64,000 nt of DNA. Origin: Craterostigma plantagineum (Eukaryota; Streptophyta; Magnoliopsida; Lamiales; Linderniaceae). The translations under genes and the position numbers were made by a program. The stretch spans positions 10,124,001 through 10,188,000 of the forward strand of contig JAPQWV010000018.1 in assembly GCA_027422505.1 (NCBI GenBank). The letters are read 5' to 3'. Every line of letters starts with the position of its first letter. Within the stretch, counting starts at the first letter, position 1. Shown here one piece after another: positions 20,640 through 31,994 of this stretch. A model generated the notes under the pieces. It was not told where the DNA came from. It searched no databases and saw only the letters and a list, made by a program, of their open reading frames with translations.

Positions 20640-23600
20640 GCCTGGTTCAACCCCCCAGGGATAGAGCCTTAGTTTGGAATGTGAGGGGTGGGGTATGAAC
20701 ACCCCTCACAAACAAGCTAAAATTGGTCTGTTTTGCAAAAGATTACATATTAGTTTAGCTTGCCTTATTGAAGCAAAAATAAAGAAGGAAAATATGGACA
20801 TGATTATGGAGAAAAGGCGGATGGAGTCATACTAATAACCTAGAGTATCACCCTAACGGAAGGATAGTGCTAATTTGGCAGTGACAGTTGTCAAGAAAAT
20901 TGATCACCTACTATATGCTAGAATTGCTAGACAGAAGGAGGAGTTTATGTTGACGTGTGTATATGGCCATAATAATAGCAACCAAAGAATGGAGCTGTGG
21001 GAGGAACTTAGGGGCTTAAAGCAAGATCAATGGCCTTGGCTAATATGGGGAGATTTTGATAATGTGTTGAATGTGGGGGATAGAGTAGGGGGAACCCCAG
21101 TTGTGGCATCTGAATGTAATGCTTTCAGAAAATGTATTTGGGACTGTGAACTTGAGGAGATGACAAGGAAGGGGAATCATTTTACATGGACTAACAAGCA
21201 AGAGGAGGATAGAAGAGTGTGGAGCAAAATAGACTGGGTGTTTGTCAACACTGCTTGGATGGATAATTACCCTGATAGGGAGGCTCTTTTGTTGGAAGAG
21301 GGAATCTCTGATCATACGCCTATCCTAATCAGAACACTGGGTGCTATGACCCCCCATAGAAGGAGTGTTAAATTCCAGAATATGTGGGTGGATGCACCTA
21401 CTTTCATGGAAACAATTTCTGAGGTTTGGCATCATAAATATGCTGATGGTTGTGCCTGGAATTTGATACAGAAATTGAGACATTTGAAAGGATCACTTCA
21501 GGGGCTGAACAGAACAATACCCGGAATTAACTATGTGGAGAGGAGTGGACAAAACTTGAAAGAGGCCCAAGAGCAACTGCATGGGGATCCCCTGAATAGA
21601 CTGTTAATACAGGCTGAAAAGGAATGTGCAACAGAATTTGAGTTTCTCACGAAGGCTGCTACTAAATTTTTAGGACAGAAAGCAAAGGCTAGATGGATAA
21701 AAGAGGGTGATAGGAATACACGATACTTCCATGAGTTGGTGAAGCAGAGGAGGTATATGAATAGAATCTCATCCATATATACAGAAGGTGGGGAGTTACT
21801 TAACCAGGCTGAAGGCATTGTAGATCACTTAGTAGATTATTATAAAGGGATCTTGGGCACTAAAATGGGAAACATTAATGAGATAGAGAATGATGTCATT
21901 AGCCAAGGCCATGTGCTTTCAGTTGAGGACCAGATGGAATTGATTCGACCCTTCAGTAGGGAAGAGATAAAAAGGTCCATGTTCTCGATTCAGAGTGACA
22001 AAGCTCCGGGTCCGGATGGATACAACAGTGAATTCTACAAGAAAGCTTGGCAAGTAGTAGGTGGGGATGTCAGTGATGTGGTGCGGAAATTCTTCCATGC
22101 AGCTCAGATGCCTAAAACCCTTAACAAAACCACTATAACCTTGATCCCGAAGGTAGATCAGCCTAGCTATGCAAAGGAATATCGACCATTTCCTGTTGCA
22201 ATACTATATATAAATGCATCTCCAAGTTGATAAGTTCAAGAATAAAACTGGTATTGCCCAAGCTGGTACATGACAATCAGGGGACCTTCGTTCCTGGGAG
22301 ATCTATAGGCCATAATATCCTCCTTACTCAGGAGTTGCTGAGATTATATAGGAGAGGAGCTGCTTCCCCTAGGTGTATGATGAAAATTGATCTCAAAAAG
22401 GCATATGATATGCTTGAGTGGAGGTTTATAACCAGCTTATTGCAAATATTGAAATTCCCAGTAAGATGGTTGCTTGGATTGAGGAATGTATTACCACGAT
22501 CTCATATCAATTATCTATTAATGGGGCCCTGGAAGGAAATATTAAAGGAGCAAGAGGTATTATGCAAGGTGACCCCATGTCTCCATTGCTCTTCATACTG
22601 GTGATGGAATACTTAACAAGGCTGCTCAAGCTTAAAGCATCTGCGAGGGAATTAGGTACCACCCGCTATGTAAGCAACTGAGAATTGCGAACTTGTGCTT
22701 CGCTGATGACCTCATTGTCCTCTGTAAAGCTTAGAAGATATCACTGAGGCTGGTCATGGAGGGCATACAACAGTTCCACACTACAACGGGTCTGGAAGCA
22801 AATAAGAGCAAGTCTCATATCTACCTTGCAGGGGTCACTGGAACTATGAGGCAGGAACTGATAGACATGACTGGCTTTGCTGAAGGAACCTTCCCAATGA
22901 AATATCTTGGGGTTCCCATCGCTCCCACTAAATGGAATAGAGGGGATTGTCATGAGTTGGTGGATAGGATAGTGAAAAGAATCAATTGTTGGACAACTAG
23001 GAACTTATCATATGCGGGAAAATCTAGCCTTATTAATTCCATATTATTGTCCTTACACAGTTATTGGGGGTCAGTCTTTGTATTGCCGAGAAGTGTGGTC
23101 AAGATAGTTAATCAAAAGTGTAGAGAATACTTACGGAGAAGGGGTGAGCAGGGCCGAAAGGTAGCACTGGTAGCATGGGATTTAGTCTGCAGAAGGAAGA
23201 GATGTGGAGGATTAAATATTAAAAACTGTGGTGATTGGAACTATGCGAGCATCGGGAGACTAATGTGGGATATAGCGGGGAAGAAAGATTGTTTATGGAT
23301 TCGATGGCTAGATGGAGTGTACCTACGGGGGAGGGATTTTATGACATATGAGATCCCTGTTGATTGCAGTTGGACATGGAGGAAGCTAAACAAAGTGAAA
23401 GAGCTGTTTAGACAAGGATTCAGCCATGGCAGATGGAGTGCAACCACTCATGAGAAATATACCATCACCTCGGCCTATAATAGGTTGGGGAAAAGAAGGG
23501 ATGATAAGTGTGAGCTAGCCAATGCAATATGGAACAGATGGTCGATTCTGAAGCATGCGATGATACTCTGGCTGATTTGTCATGGGAAGCTACTGACCCG

Positions 23601-24019
23601 AGATAGAATGCATCGATGGGGGATGAATATACCTGACACTACCTGTCTGCTATGTAGGAAAGAAGAGGAAAGTCTCTATCATGTGATTCTGAAGTGTGAC
23701 TTCAGTAGGGGTGTAAGGCAGGGAATTCAGATGTGGGTCAAACTACGTATTCCTGAAGGGTATGAGGGAGTGAAACAGACTTTAAGACACCTGGGAAAAA
23801 GGAAACATATGGTTTTGTAAGGTGAAGATCATGGTGCTCACTACTATGCTCTATATGATCTGGAACGAAAGGAATAGGAGATTACATGGGGAAGATGCTC
23901 GCTCTGAGGAGGCTGTGCTGAGATTGATTAAAAGGACAGTGATTGACTAGATCAAAGCATTGCAGATTACACCGACTCGCTTGGGAGATTTGGAGTTTAT
24001 AAAACAACTTACTACTTAG
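20640..24019 (+). pseudogene. LINE-2 ORF2 (endonuclease-RT), decayed
   Basis: Endonuclease starts with WNVRG at 20,675 and a stop follows shortly. Then MLTCVYGHNN, PWLIWGDFDNVLN, HFTWTNKQ and ISDHTPILI. RT motifs follow across frames: KAPGPDGYNSEFY, TLIPKVDQPSYAKEYRP, FVPGRSIGHNILLTQELL, KIDLKKAYDMLEW, GIMQGDPMSPLLFILVMEYL and catalytic CFADDLIVLC at about 22,700. The C-terminus has CLLCRKEEESLYHVILKC. Frameshifts at about 22,215, 22,440, 22,680 and 23,820 inactivate it. Homologous to LINE-1 ORF2 but clearly diverged. Confidence 0.88.
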
Positions 24020-24112
24020 GAGTTAGGGAGTGATGGCTGTTAGGTAGTGATATCTTGTAAAGTGTTGAACATTCGTTATATGGTAATGATAACTGCTTAC
24101 AAAAAGATAAAT

Positions 24113-25100
24113 AAATGTCGAAGATGAAACAAAAACTGTGAATACAATCACCAACAAACGAAAAGTGGAGTCGAACTCGAGACTGTTGTGGCATCTTTGA
24201 CTCGGTCACGCTAGAGAACAGAAGATTCTCGAGTTGGAGAAAACCAGCATTATAAAGCCGCTTGGGTCTGATCCCTATCCGACTTGCAAATCTTGTATCC
24301 ATGGAAAGATGACCAAGTCGCCCTTCACAGGGACTTTTGCGCGAGCCGCATAACTTCTCGATTTGATCCACATGGATGTTTGCGGACCGTTCGGGGTAGC
24401 GGCCGCGGTAACGTCCATTATTTCGTTACCTTCACTGATGATCACTATCGCTTCGGCAAGGTGTATCTCATGAAGCACAAGTGTGATACTTTTGAATGGT
24501 TCAAAGAGTACAATGCTTTGGTGGGAAATTAGACTGGAAAGAGCATCAAAGTCGTTCGATCAGATCGAGGCGGCAAGTACATGAGCCTCGGGTTTGACGA
24601 GTTCTTGAAAGAGAACGGGATCATTTCACTGTTGACACCGATCGGAACACCGCAGTTGAACGTGTGTCCGAACGCAGAAATCGAACTCTGTTGGATAAGG
24701 TTCGATCTATGTTGAGCTATACAGACCTGCCCATATCATTGTGGGGTCATGCCCTGTTGACAGCGGCACACATTCTGAATAGAGTCCTACAAAGTCTGCC
24801 GATCGTATTCCGTATTAGATATGGGCAGGACGAAGACCGAGCTTGAATCACATTAGAGTTTGGGGTTGCCCCGCATTCGTGAAAAAGCTCAAGATAGATA
24901 TACTGGAATTGAAGGCTGTGAAATGACGTTTTGTCGGGTATCATGATGATTCCATGGGATACCAATTTTACTTCAACGACGATCAGAGAATCGTTGTAGC
25001 CCTTCAGGCCGGCTTTCTCAAAGAAGAGTCTGTTCAAGAAGGTGGAGTGGGTCGCGAAGTAACTCTTGGAGAGTCGTCAGAAGCGCTCTCACAGACTCCA
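24113..25100 (+). pseudogene. Copia C GAG-pre-integrase and integrase
   Basis: Decayed frames give the zinc module (LGHAR, then CKSCIHGKMTKSPFTG), core start DLIHMDVCGPFG, FVTFTDDHYRFGKVYLMK, SIKVVRSDRGGKY, and SERRNRTLLDKVRSMLSYTDLP with the catalytic Glu. Then come SLWGHALLTAAHILNRV and the core-end block RVWGCPAFVKKL. At least four frame changes or stops interrupt it (for example TAG at about 24,530). Domain order and spacing are normal for Copia. Confidence 0.85.
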
Positions 25101-26458
25101 GCGTCAGATGACACCGTAAACAGTCCATGACGCAGCCTGAATTACGCAGGTCGGGTAGAGTATCTCGTCAGCCTGAGAGATACAGGATGGTCCACATCGA
25201 GCACGAGGTTGCTGCAATGGAAGGAAACGTCGGAGACGATCCCACTACCTATGACCAGGCAATCAGGGATAAAGATTCCGAGAAATGGCTTATAGCTATG
25301 CAAGCCGAATTGGATTCTATGCACGAAAACCAAGTATGGACTCTAGTAGACCTCCCAGATGGTTTTAGACCTATTGGGTGTAAATGGATCTACAAGAGAA
25401 AGATTGGATCTGACGGATTGGTTGACACATACAAAGCTACGCTTGTGGCGAAAGGGTACAGTCAAAAAAAGGGCATTGACTATGAGGAGACCTTTTCGCC
25501 TGTCGCTATGATGAAGTCCATTCGAACATTGCTTGCGATAGCTGCGCACTATGACTATGAGATATGGCAGATAAGTGAAAACTGCATTCCTAAATGGATA
25601 CCTCAAGGAGGAAATATATATGGAGCAGCCCAAGGGTTTTACATCGCAAGGAGATGCTCATAAGGTGTGCAAATTGAACAATTCCATTTATGGACTCAAA
25701 CAAGCCTCCAGAAGCTGGAATCTTCGGTTCGATGAAATGGTCAAGGGCCACGGATTCTTGAAGAACGAAGACGAACCTTGCGTCTACAAGGAAAGCAGTG
25801 GTAGCAAAATATCTTTCCTCGTATTGTACGTGGACGACGTCCTTTTGATAGGAAATGATATTGGAATGCTCTCGATGGTGAACGCGTGGCTTTCGACGAA
25901 TTCTACATGAAAGACTTGGGAGAAGCTACCTACATCTTGGGTATTCGCCTTTATAGAGATCGAGCGAATCGTATGTTAGGACTCTTCCAAACCCTTTACT
26001 TAGAGAAGGTCCTGAAGCGATATAATATGGACAACTCTAAGAAAGAGTTCCTGCCCATGGGATTCACCTTTCCAAGGCTATGAGCCCTCAAAGTGAGTTG
26101 GAGCGGAAAGAGATGAGTGGAATCCCATATGCATCCGCAGTGGGTAGCTTTGCACGCGACCTGACTTTGGCGTACGCTGTGAGCGTAGTCAGTCGGTTTC
26201 AGGCTGACCTTGGTAAGGAACATTAGACAACAGTCAAGACTATCCTCAAGTACCTCAGACGGACTAAGGATATGATGCTGGTCTATGGTAATGGAGAATT
26301 GGAAGTGTAAGAGTATATGGATTCAGATTTCCAGTCTGACGTGGACGACCAAAAATCCACTTCAGGATTCGTTTTTACGCTCAACGGTGGAGCAGTGTCT
26401 TGGAAAAGTTCCAAATAGAGCACTACTACAGATTCCACCTGCGAAGCAGAGTTTACCA
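25101..26458 (+). pseudogene. Copia C reverse transcriptase and RNase H (truncated)
   Basis: RT starts with QPERYRM..., W..AMQAELDSM, GCKWIYKRKIG and KATLVAKGYSQKKGIDYEETFSPVA. A frameshift at about 25,575 leads to KTAFLNGYLKEEIYMEQPKGF, IYGLKQASRSWN and the catalytic VLYVDDVLLIGND. Another shift gives YMKDLGEATYILGIRLYRD. RNase H begins ([21 protein letters not shown]) but breaks at TDSTCEAEF near 26,450. Sequence beyond 26,458 is unrelated, so the RNase H C-terminus and 3' LTR are missing. Confidence 0.87.
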
Positions 26459-26750
26459 AAATGCCCATGAATAAAAGAAAGAGAGGAATAACGAACATTG
26501 TTTAATCAAAGACAATCATCAAGCAGCTAACTAATTGAACGAAAGAAAATAGGATAATCTCAAAGCCAAACCTGATCTTGCATTAATGATGTAAGAGGAC
26601 TTGTAACAATTGTCGTCTTTCTCGAGACCAATGTGGCACCTGGGAGCTTTATTCATTCAACGTTTCAGTAGAAAATATTTTCGTTCCCTCTGTTCATACT
26701 AAACATTAAAAACTTTTTTCAGATAATCAGAAAATTAACACAACTATTAT

Positions 26751-26967
26751 CCACTTCCAGTCGCCATGACCACCAAGCAATCATTTCCCCGCAATATGTC
26801 CTCTGTTATTTCTTTCTGGTACTGTCCGAACTTAGAAAATCCAAAGTACTCCTACACGAAAAAGGCAGTGAGAGGACAATGAGTTGAAGCAAAAAATAAA
26901 ACTGATCAACAAAAAATAGAGCGGAAAATGCTCGGGAATACGAAATGACCTTGAGAACAGATTCCAT
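26751..26967 (-). pseudogene. RecQ-type DNA helicase fragment (exons 1-2)
   Basis: Two exon pieces of a RecQ-family ATP-dependent helicase. Exon 1 (26,967-26,950) reads MESVLK followed by a GT donor. Exon 2 (26,851-26,751), preceded by TTCGTGTAG, reads EYFGFSKFGQYQKEI...GNDCLVVMATGSG. This is the RecQ motif 0 (FGFS.FR..Q; here the Arg is Gly) followed by the start of Walker A (ATGSGKS). The fragment stops at the normal-looking exon end, but the donor reads AT instead of GT. The rest of the helicase is absent, so it is a captured fragment. Confidence 0.75.
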
Positions 26968-27374
26968 TCTTCTTCAAGACGATTCCTCGATGTTTATGGA
27001 GACGGCGAGTGAATAAATACTGTAACTTAAGAAGAACTCGTCTAAGTATTTCTCGGTTTTTTTCGTCGCCTTTTGCAGGTTTCGATAATACTTAGTACGT
27101 CATTGGGCCAACAACTACAGGAACATTATCTACCCCAAGCTGTGCCAAGAAACATCGAAATCATCAATGCATCATCACACAATCTACAACATAACACAAA
27201 AACGCATGTAACACCCAAAAATCTCAGAGCCAATACAACTTTATGAAAAAACAGAGGACCCAATTCTGGCACAATGTAATGGCTGCATTAAGAAAAAAGA
27301 AACATGATTACAATTATAAGCAGCCTAGACAAATAGAGAAGAGACTTATGAACAAAATCTGACCCCTCACTTAC

Positions 27375-27723
27375 TAATTGGTATGAAACCATTGGTCATC
27401 TCCATAGCTGGAACAACAGCATTTCCTCTAGCCATGGAGAAGTACGTGGAGAAACCAATATCTCCACCCATCCAATTATATCGTGGAGGAACTGCACCAA
27501 GCATCGGAGTTGTGTCAACAACCTGATCATAGTAAGAGAATCTGTTGCTCGGAATATATTTTATTCCAGCATTCGACATCTGCTTCCAAATAGATGCTCT
27601 AAGGTCAACTACAACTCTCTCTAAATCTTCTACAGTGCTCTTTCCATCCCAGAATTATTCGAGGGCAAATTTGATCTCTCTTTTTGGGCCTATACGGGGA
27701 TATCCGACAATGTGAGATGCCAT
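27375..27723 (-). pseudogene. Cobalamin-independent methionine synthase fragment
   Basis: N-terminal exon of MetE-type 5-methyltetrahydropteroyltriglutamate-homocysteine methyltransferase. It reads [20 protein letters not shown], then in-frame TAA where Ser is expected, [37 protein letters not shown] and [15 protein letters not shown] one-base deletion near the end shifts the frame (expected KWF). A splice acceptor (CTTCTACCAG) sits just before the ATG and a canonical donor (GTAAGTGAG) ends the exon, so it was captured as genomic DNA, not cDNA. The remaining roughly 650 codons are absent. Confidence 0.88.
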
Positions 27724-27959
27724 TTTCTGGTAGAAGTTCAAAAAAGCAAATCAACAATGATTGTTAGGAAACGACAACTATTACGCACGCACACATAATA
27801 TTATGGTACTCAGCAACAGAAACTTTCTGGGGTAAACAAACAGAAGGCGGGCGAAATCAGGTAAATGACATGGTCCATGATTTTAAACGACAACCTAATT
27901 GATGATTCATGCAATTAATCCATTGATCACACCACTTTTAGTTTATTAGATATATTGTT

Positions 27960-28678
27960 ATCGGAAAGACCCGAGATCCGCGATCGAGCAATCTATTTTA
28001 TAGTGGACCCGAGATCCACCCAATCATTTTATAGTGGACCTGAGACCCGCCGAATTATTAGTGGACCCGAGATTCGCCCAAGTACACGACTGCTTCAATA
28101 ACAGTCGTGCAAAAACAGGACAAACCCTAAATAAATGTTAATCATAGATTATGAAATTAGAAACATAATTATGTAGAACTACAAACAAAGAAATCAGAAT
28201 AAATGTTCCAATACATACTCTTTACACCCGCAAGAAACTGGACGACTATACGAAAACTATTGTACAACTGTTCTTGAAACAATCATGTAATTTAGGAAAC
28301 AGGAGTAGGAACGATGCAGTAGTGCGTTATAACAATAGACATCAGTAGTGCATTATGTTCTTATTTCATACCGTTAGTTAAGTAATCTCTCACTAATTGT
28401 TGTAGACTTCATACTCTTTACACCCGTAAGAAACTGCACGACTGTTATTGAAACAGACGTGGAACGACGCAGTAGTGCATTATAACAGTATACAACAGTA
28501 GTATTATGTTCTTATTACATACCTTTAGTTAAGCAATATCTCACCTAATTGTTGTAGAATTCATGGTAAACAATGTTGACTATTGCATCATCTTCAAGTT
28601 CATCTTCTTTCCTCGTCCCACGTTCCATCTGAGTCCAATACCAAAATGCTTTCATTAGCAAAGTTTTGTCACACAGAT
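27960..28678. repeat. Repeat unit 1, first part
   Basis: About 720 bp starting AAAGACCCGAGATCCGCGATC, duplicated at about 34,685-35,375. It includes a perfect 8-bp stem, CACGACTG-9 nt-CAGTCGTG (28,085-28,109), and two internal related blocks containing GCAGTAGTGC..ATTATAACA. The match resumes beyond the solo LTR at 31,995 and runs to about 33,060, so units 1 and 2 are an old segmental duplication, broken in unit 1 by the LTR. Confidence 0.88.
28565..28678 (-). pseudogene. Exon-like fragment of unknown gene, copy 1
   Basis: Minus-strand reading gives LMKAFWYWTQMERGTRKEDELEDDAIVNIVYHEFYN, 36 residues without a stop, followed by AACAATTAGGTGAGA, which looks like a splice donor. Copy 2 at 35,250-35,375 differs at a few residues. 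The biased composition and splice context suggest a captured exon, but I do not recognise the family. The upstream side is cut by the solo LTR. Confidence 0.4.
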
Positions 28679-31600
28679 TGTGGCGCCCCGCCTTTCACCA
28701 CTACTTTCTTAACTAGTTTACGCGACTAATATCCTAATAATTAAACCGATCGTATGAAATTTCGGATAAAATTTTTCCTTTTATAAAAAGGAATCACAAC
28801 GGTCCCTACAAAATTATCATGGGTCCTATTTACGTAGAGAAGCGCGCATGCGGGTCCAAATAAATCTATCTAATGGGTCTCCACGAGGTCGCATCCATGC
28901 ACACACTTCCATCTCAAAAGCCCTCGGAAGCTTGAAAAGTTGGCCTCGCCGTGAAAATGATCACGTACCGTGATCGCGGGGTCCTACAACGCATAAAAAC
29001 GTGGAATGAGCTTATAAAGCTCAGTTAGTGAAAACCATGCATGCAATGCACGTGACCTAAATAGCGAAGGCATTCGCGCCAATGCTATAGACTTCTCTCG
29101 TCCTTCTCGTTCTTTTCATTTCATGTTTGGGCCCCTTCGGCTTTCAAACTTACTATGCACCATATAGAGCTCAAACCCCTAAGGGTATAATTAAGTGGCA
29201 GTACACACACTAGAGTACTCCATTTGTGCTTATCCCTATGGTGCCTTTCAATCCCAATATGGTCCACACTGAGAGGCTACTAGTGCCTTTCAATCCCAAT
29301 GCATTCCCATTGAGAGGCTAAACCGGGCACACAAATTTTGTTTAACCCTAAGGCGCCTTTCCATCCCAATGCGGTCTGACACACGGGCGCTTCTCGCTGG
29401 TAGCTTACTACGAGGTCGCCAACACGGTTCCCTCAGTGCCGCTCATACCCTCGAGTCGCATCCTCTAGGTTGCATCTCCCGCTACGGGATATTTACCTGC
29501 CTCTCGTGAATCAGGCAGTCGGCCTCGTGAATCGCCGTAATATATTTATATACCTGCCTCTCGTAAATCAGGCGGTCGGCCTCGTGAATCACAGTAATAT
29601 ATTTATATACCTGCCTCTCGTGAATCAGGCAGTCGGCCTCGTGAATCGCCGTAATATATTTATATACCCGCCTCTCGTGAATCAGGCAGTCGGCCTCGTG
29701 AATCGCCGTAATATATTTAGGTAGCATAGAAGAGCCGTGACTCATCCTTGAGTCGACACAAATGCCCATATCGGCAAATATACATATCGCTTTTAAGCGA
29801 CCTTATACTCATGCACGCCATCTCCCTGACTCTCATACTAGTCGTGCGTGCATATGCTCATGCCATGAATATGCGAATCATGTCATCGTATAACGTAATT
29901 AAAATAATATACGCAAATAGACCCGTCACATAAAATCATAAAAGCATATAACACATAATTTCATGCACATAAAAATTATGTGTTGTAGTTGCGATTTCCA
30001 CTTACCTGATATCCTTAGCTATTAAATTTATCGTACGGTATGTCGCTAACCTTCGAACCCTAAGTATACAAACATATAAAATTAGGGTTTGTTAGTCTAG
30101 TTATAATTTCACGAAATTGGCTTAATTTGAAAACCCTAGTTTTAACTTATAAATTTCAGAACCCTAAAATTCTAAACTTTGATTTAAAAAAGTATCATTT
30201 TGGAATTTACAAGAATTTTGAATTATAGGGTAATTTAAATCTCGACATAGTATATACTAAATAAATCTCGAAATTTAATCTCGACATTGCATTATTAGTG
30301 GATCTCGACATGGATAATTCTCGAGCTTGAGTTAGCATAGATCTCGATATTCATATATAAGAGTTTGATATTTAATCAGTATATAAAGATCTCGAGCTTT
30401 GAACTAAACAATATATATAATTTCGATATAAGATTTCGATATGTTTCCAAAATAAATCTCGACATCAACTCGTGATCTCATACACATTTCGTGGCATGTT
30501 CCGACATTACACACCAATATTGGTTACTTTGGATCTCGAGTTTAACTTGTAAAATGAAATTCTATTCAACATAAATCTCGAGTTGATCTCGAGATCTTAC
30601 AAAATTTTGAGGTTAATATTAATGTTAGATTTCGACATGAGTCTTGGGTCTTATTTCGAGATTTATAATCTGAAAAGTCCTATCACTATCTAAGTTTCGA
30701 TCAAACCCCTATTTCTTCAAGAACAGTATGAACACTGTTAAACCCTAAATATTATAAACTGTCGAAATATTATTTTTAGTTGATCTTAAATCCTAAGAAC
30801 ATTATCTTTAACTTTGAAAGTCACTAAACCTTCGACGAACATCACATTTTTCTTGAAAACATTTCTTGAATTTATCATACTAGCTTCAACTTAATTTAAC
30901 CCTAAATTCGAAACTTGTATCTAGTCTGGGAAACTACTAATTTCGTGCTTACCAACTATTAAAGCATACTGTTTTAATTAAATGGACAAACACTATGGTA
31001 AAGAAGTTATACCTATTTCCAGCTTAACGATGTGCTCGAGCTGTTCCTTGAATTCTTTCTCTTTTCCTTTTGCTTAGATCTTCGAGAACTTAGTTAAACG
31101 AGGGGTTCTTTCGTTCTCCTTTATCTTTTGATTCATGTTCAACTAAATAATTGACGTCAACTTATTCTAATTTTTATCCTAACTTATGTATTATAATAAT
31201 ATTAGCTAAAGTTTCTTTTTGTGCTAAGGTATAGAGATAACTAGGCTCCCCAAGTGATAATTCTATTAATATAATAATTCCTTAAAAGCTTAATATTTCG
31301 AGCCCTATATTTATACAATCCTACATTTAAATTTTTCTAAAACTCTCAAGACCCAACATTTACCTTCCAAGTCATAGATCATATAGAATATGATAACATA
31401 TAGCATATAGTCATTTAAGCACATATGGAAATTATAAATTACGTAGGCATATATATACGACCGCAATACTTATATCATGTAATACGTTATTCACATAACA
31501 CACAAGTCACGTAAAGCATTAAAAATATTAATACTTTTGTTCCCCAATTTATCCTTACTAACACTTGCTCCATTATTTAATACTTGGTTTCTATCAATCG

Positions 31601-31994
31601 ATACTACTTACTTAGGGCTTATCGAAGTCTTCTCATTACTATACACCAATTTAAATTAAGTTCATATCATTGATCGAAGCTAGTCATTGTTATTTTTCAT
31701 ATTCATTGAGTCTTTTCTAACACCTTAATTATGCATGAACCTCCTCTAAATTTCATAGGTCCTATTTTCATCATACAAATCACTAGTTACGTAACACACA
31801 TAGAAGTCTAAAATATATGTCAAGTAAAGCATCCAAAATATTAGCATGTATTTCACAAAATAATTACGTATTAAAATCAATTCTCCCATAGTCTTAATAT
31901 TTTTATCTAATTAATCCAACAGGGTTTCTAATTGAATATCCTCCACCACAAATTGTATTGTAAATCCCGTAAATAAATTTTTATGGGTATTACA
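28679..31994 (-). mobile_element. Solo LTR, 3.3 kb (Gypsy-like), TSD CAGAT
   Basis: TGTGGCGCCCCGCC...GGGTATTACA flanked by CAGAT at 28,674-28,678 and 31,995-31,999. The duplicate locus at 35,371-35,375 has one CAGAT and no insert, an exact empty site. There is no internal coding, so it is a solo LTR left by recombination. Ends resemble the LTR at 50,244-53,077 in reverse, placing this one on the minus strand. It contains a 57-bp tandem array and many TCTCGA(C/G)AT words. Short reading frames inside are not genes. Confidence 0.92.
29496..29721. repeat. 57-bp tandem array, 4 copies
   Basis: Four head-to-tail copies start at 29,496, 29,553, 29,610 and 29,667. The unit begins CCTGCCTCTCGTGAATCAGG and ends ATATATTTATATA; copies differ at only a few bases. 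Because 57 is divisible by 3, long open frames cross the array on both strands, but these are by-products. It lies in the solo LTR and could be a length-variable locus. Confidence 0.95.

Larger units (their letters stand above)
17905..24112 (+). mobile_element. Old L1-type LINE (LINE-2), interrupted by LTR sequence
   Basis: Plus-strand LINE inserted in the Copia C pre-integrase region. ORF1 starts at 18,001 and ORF2 spans about 20,640-24,019. A block of LTR-like sequence (18,911-20,582) splits the end of ORF1. Imperfect flanking repeats, AAATGTC(A/G)AAGAT...ACAAAAA at 17,880 and 24,113, mark the target duplication. Divergence between them and many frame lesions make this much older than LINE-1. 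The 3' end is ...AAAAAGATAAAT, with no long A-tail. Confidence 0.85.
17417..26458 (+). mobile_element. Ty1/Copia element C (plus), split by LINE-2
   Basis: A third Copia family, seen as two blocks: gag zinc knuckle and protease at 17,417-17,879, then GAG-pre-integrase, integrase, RT and RNase H at 24,113-26,458. Reading joins smoothly across the interruption (..LNVKDKK / WHLRLGHAR type pre-integrase), and imperfect target repeats flank the LINE. The left end is truncated at the joint with element B; the right end stops in RNase H just after STTTDSTCEAEF. Many stops and shifts show age. Confidence 0.85.

Noticed and set aside
26459..26720. Helitron 3' end (CTRR with hairpin) at the left edge of H1
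   Set aside because: ATCAG occurs near 26,727 on the plus strand (CTGA on minus), but no stem-loop of suitable size sits next to it.
29496..29721. CRISPR-like repeat array
   Set aside because: Repeats are directly tandem without unique spacers, and the host is a plant.
29470..29769. Open frames on both strands across the 57-bp repeats
   Set aside because: They exist only because the unit length is divisible by three; the sequence is inside a solo LTR and has no start context or domain.
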